From contig NC_067129.1 in NCBI RefSeq assembly GCF_021347895.1, forward strand, positions 31,347,690 to 31,411,689: a DNA stretch of 64,000 bases, given 5' to 3'. Origin of the DNA: Acanthochromis polyacanthus. Taxonomy: Eukaryota > Chordata > Actinopteri > Pomacentridae. Each line of letters begins with the position of its first letter. Position 1 is the stretch's first letter. Below, one piece after another: positions 61,313 to 64,000 of the stretch. The notes beneath the pieces were generated by a model that saw only the letters and a list, made by a program, of their open reading frames with translations, had not been told where the DNA came from and did not search any database. The translations under genes and the position numbers were made by a program.

Positions 61313-64000
61313 GAGACAGAACATGAACAGAAGGAACCAGACCCAAGAAGAAGAAAACACCAGACCCAAGAAGAAACAAAAGACCCAAGTAGAAATAAAC
61401 AGATCCAAGAAGAAAAGAAACAGACCCAAGAAGAAAGAAACAGACCAAGAGAAGAAAGAACAGACCCAAGAAGAAAACACAGACCCAAGTGAAGAAACAG
61501 ACTCAGGAAGAATAAACAGACCAAGCAGACGAATCATACCAAGAAGAAACAGACCCAGGAAGAAGAACAAACAGAGCCAAGGAGAAGAAACAGATGCAAG
61601 AAGAAGAAAGAAAGAACCCAGAAAAGAAGAACAGACCCAAGGAAGAAGAAACAGACCCTAGAAGAAACAGACCCAAGAAGAAGAAACAGACTCAGGAAGA
61701 ATAAACAGACCCAAGCAGACGAATCATACCCAAGAAGAAGAAAACAGACCCAGGAAGAGGACACAGACCCAAGAAGAAGAAAACCAAGAAGATGAAACAG
61801 GCCCAAGAAGAAGAAACAGACCCAGGAAGAAGAACAAACAGAGCCAAGGAGAAAAAACAGATGCAAGAAGAAGAAAGAAACAGACCCAAGAAAAGAAGAA
61901 ACAGACCAAAGAAGAAGAAACAGACTCAAGAAGCAGAAACAGACTCAAGAAGAAGAAACAGACTCAAGAAGAAGAAACGGACCCAAGAAGAAGAACCGGA
62001 CCCAAGAAGAAGAACCAGACCCAAGAAGAAGAAACAGATGTAAGAAGATGAACAGACCCAAGAAGAAGAAACAGACTCAAGAAGAAAAAAGAACAGACCC
62101 AAGGAAGAAGGAAAGAAACAGACCCAAGAAGAAGAAAGTTAACAGACCAAGAAGAAGAACGTAACAGGACCCAAGAAGTAGAAAGAAACAGACCCAAGAA
62201 AGAAGAACAGACCCAGAATGAAGAAACAAGACCCACGAAGAAGAAACAGATGTAGAGACGAAAACAGACCCAAGAAGAAGAAACAGACTCAAGAAGAAAA
62301 GAAACAGACCAAGAAGAAGAAAGTAACAGACCCAAGAAGTAGAAAGAAAACAGACCAAGAAGAAGAAACACACCAAGAAGAAGAAAGAAACAGACCAAGA
62401 AGAAGAAACAAACCCAGGAAGCAAGAACAAACAGAGCCAAGGAGGAAAAAAACAGATGCAAGAAGAAGAAAGAAACAGACCCAAGAAGAAAGTAACAGAC
62501 CCAAGAAGAAGAAAGTAACAGACCCAAGAAGTAGAAAGAAACAGACCCAAGAAGAAGAAACACACCCAAGAAGAAGAAACAGACCCACGAAGAAGAAACA
62601 GATGTAAGAAGACGAAAACGACCAAGAAGAAGAAACAGACTCAAGAAGAAAAAAGAAACAGACCCAAGAAGAAGAAAGTAACAGACCCAAGAAGTAGAAA
62701 GAAACAGACCCAAGAAGAAGAAACACACCCAAGAAGAAGAAACAGACCCAAAGAAAGAAGAAAGAGACCCAAGAAAAGAAAGAAACAGACCAAAGAAGAA
62801 GAAACAGACCCAAGAAGAAGAAAGAAACAGACCCAAGAAGAAGAAACAAACCCAGGAAGAAGAACAAACAGAGCCAAGGAGAAAAAAAACAGATGCAAGA
62901 AGAAGAAAGAAACAGACCCAAGAAGAAGAACAGACCCAAGAAGAAGAAAACAGACCCAAGAAGAGAAAGTGACAGACCCAGAAGTAGAAAGAGACAGACC
63001 CAAGAAGAAGAACAGACCCAGGAAGAAGAAACAGATGTAAGAAGATGAAACAGACCCAAAAGAAGAAAGAAACAGACTCAAGAAGAAAAAGAAACAGACC
63101 AAGAAGAAGAAAGTAACAGACCCAAGAAGTAGAAAGAAACAGACCCAAGAAGAAGAAACACACCCAAGAAGAAGAAACAGACCCAAGAAAAGAAGAAAGA
63201 GACCCAAGAAAGAAGAAACAGACCAAAGAAGAAGAAACAGACCCAAGAAGAAGAAACAGACCCAAGAAGAAGAAAGAAACAGACCCAAGAAGAAGAAAGA
63301 AACAGACCCAAGAAGAAGAAAGAAACAGACCCAAGAAGAAGAAAGTAACAGACCCAAGAAGAAGAAAGTAACAGACCCAAGAAGTAGAAAGAAACAGACC
63401 CAAGAAGAAAAACACACCCAAGAAGAAGAAACAGACCCACGAAGAAGAAACAGATGTAAGAAGACGAAACAGACCCAAGAAGAAGAAACGGACTCAAGAA
63501 GAAAAAGAAACAGACCCAAGAAGAAGAAAGTAACAGACCCAAGAAGAAGAAACACACCCAAGAAGAAGAAACAGACCCAAGAAAAGAAGAAAGAGACCCA
63601 AGAAAAGAAGAAACAGACCAAAGAAGAAAAACAGACCCAAGAAGAAGAAAGAAACAGACCCAAGAAGAAGAAACAAACCCAGGAAGAAGAACAAACAGAG
63701 CCAAGAGAAAAAAACAGATGCAAGAAGAAGAAAAAACAGACCCAAGAAGAAGAAACAGACCCAAGAAGAAACAGAGTAAGAAGAGAAAAACAGACCCAAG
63801 AAGAGAAACAGACCCAAGAAGAAGGAAACAGTGACAGACCCAAGAAGTAGAAAGAGACAGACCAAGAAAGAAGAAACAGACCCAGGAAGAAGAAACAGAT
63901 GTAAGAAGACGAACAAGACCCAAGAAAAGAAGAAAGAGACCAGAAACAGACCAAAGAAGAAGAAACAGACCCAGAAGAGAAAGAAACAGACCAAGAAGAA
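61313..64000 (+). repeat. Purine-rich GAAGAAGAAACAGACCC array, runs off the right edge
   Basis: At least 2.7 kb of short units around AGAAGAAACAGACCCAAGA, with AAGAAGTAGAAAGAAACAGA, GGAAGAAGAACAAACAGAGC and ACAGATGTAAGAAGACGA variants in a loose order that recurs every few hundred bases. The plus strand is almost entirely purine plus C. Long minus-strand open frames rich in Phe, Leu, Ser and Trp are by-products of the repeat, not proteins. Confidence 0.93.

Noticed and set aside
61534..63994. Long minus-strand frames rich in Phe, Leu, Ser, Trp that resemble membrane proteins
   Set aside because: Translation of the GAAGAAGAAACAGACCC array. Several frames are open at once with the same composition, so hydrophobicity is an artefact.

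Overview
The window is vertebrate nuclear DNA, almost certainly from a percomorph-type teleost fish. It has GT-AG introns, long AT-rich introns full of minisatellites, several hAT-type miniature elements with 8-bp target-site duplications, a Tc1-type transposase, an L1 fragment, L2/Rex-like LINE tails and a Gypsy retrotransposon. I cannot name the species from sequence alone.

The only host gene I can support is grk6 (G protein-coupled receptor kinase 6) on the + strand. Thirteen coding exons lie between 1936 and 42551. They correspond to exons 4-16 of the 16-exon vertebrate gene; the first three exons (about 88 residues) lie upstream of the window. All splice phases agree, and the joined reading frame is 1467 nt (488 residues plus stop), with no internal stop. 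It contains the C-terminal two thirds of the RGS-homology domain, the whole AGC kinase domain, the kinase C-tail and a C-terminal cysteine cluster typical of the palmitoylated GRK6 form. The 3' UTR runs to polyadenylation signals near 43.32-43.38 kb.

The introns carry most of the unusual sequence. (a) Degenerate AT-rich repeats fill 2.1-7 kb, 13.8-17.3 kb and 27-28.2 kb. (b) A family with the approximate consensus TTTTGTGTCTCTTTGTGGT occurs as at least seven separate arrays, in both orientations, and brackets exons 13 and 14 with complementary sequence. (c) A 31-copy 60-bp minisatellite (32.2-34.1 kb) and a 1.9-kb TGAGGTCTTTCC array (35.7-37.6 kb) sit in intron 13. (d) Inserted elements include hAT MITEs at 664-1301, 12718-13312, 18398-19284 and 41652-42288, a TTAA-flanked MITE at 7915-8448, a fold-back element at 11.1-12.4 kb and a TIR element at 25116-25855. 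The 18398 hAT lies inside a LINE fragment and carries the first 37 bases of 18S rRNA.

From 43.4 kb to the end I see no recognisable host protein gene. This part is a repeat graveyard: an inverted/direct repeat family (43.7-44.8 kb), a hAT transposase 3' remnant with an intron (51.16-51.46 kb), a second truncated copy of the 18S-bearing hAT, a broken Tc1 transposon split by a 589-bp solo LTR (52550-53138), a 5'-truncated L1 with target-site duplications (54824-55643), a broken Gypsy element (56061-60592) nested in a TIR element (55841-60808), and a purine-rich GAAGAAGAAACAGACCC array that runs off the right edge. A few good splice-site pairs between 54.2 and 61.0 kb hint at an unidentified transcript, at low confidence.
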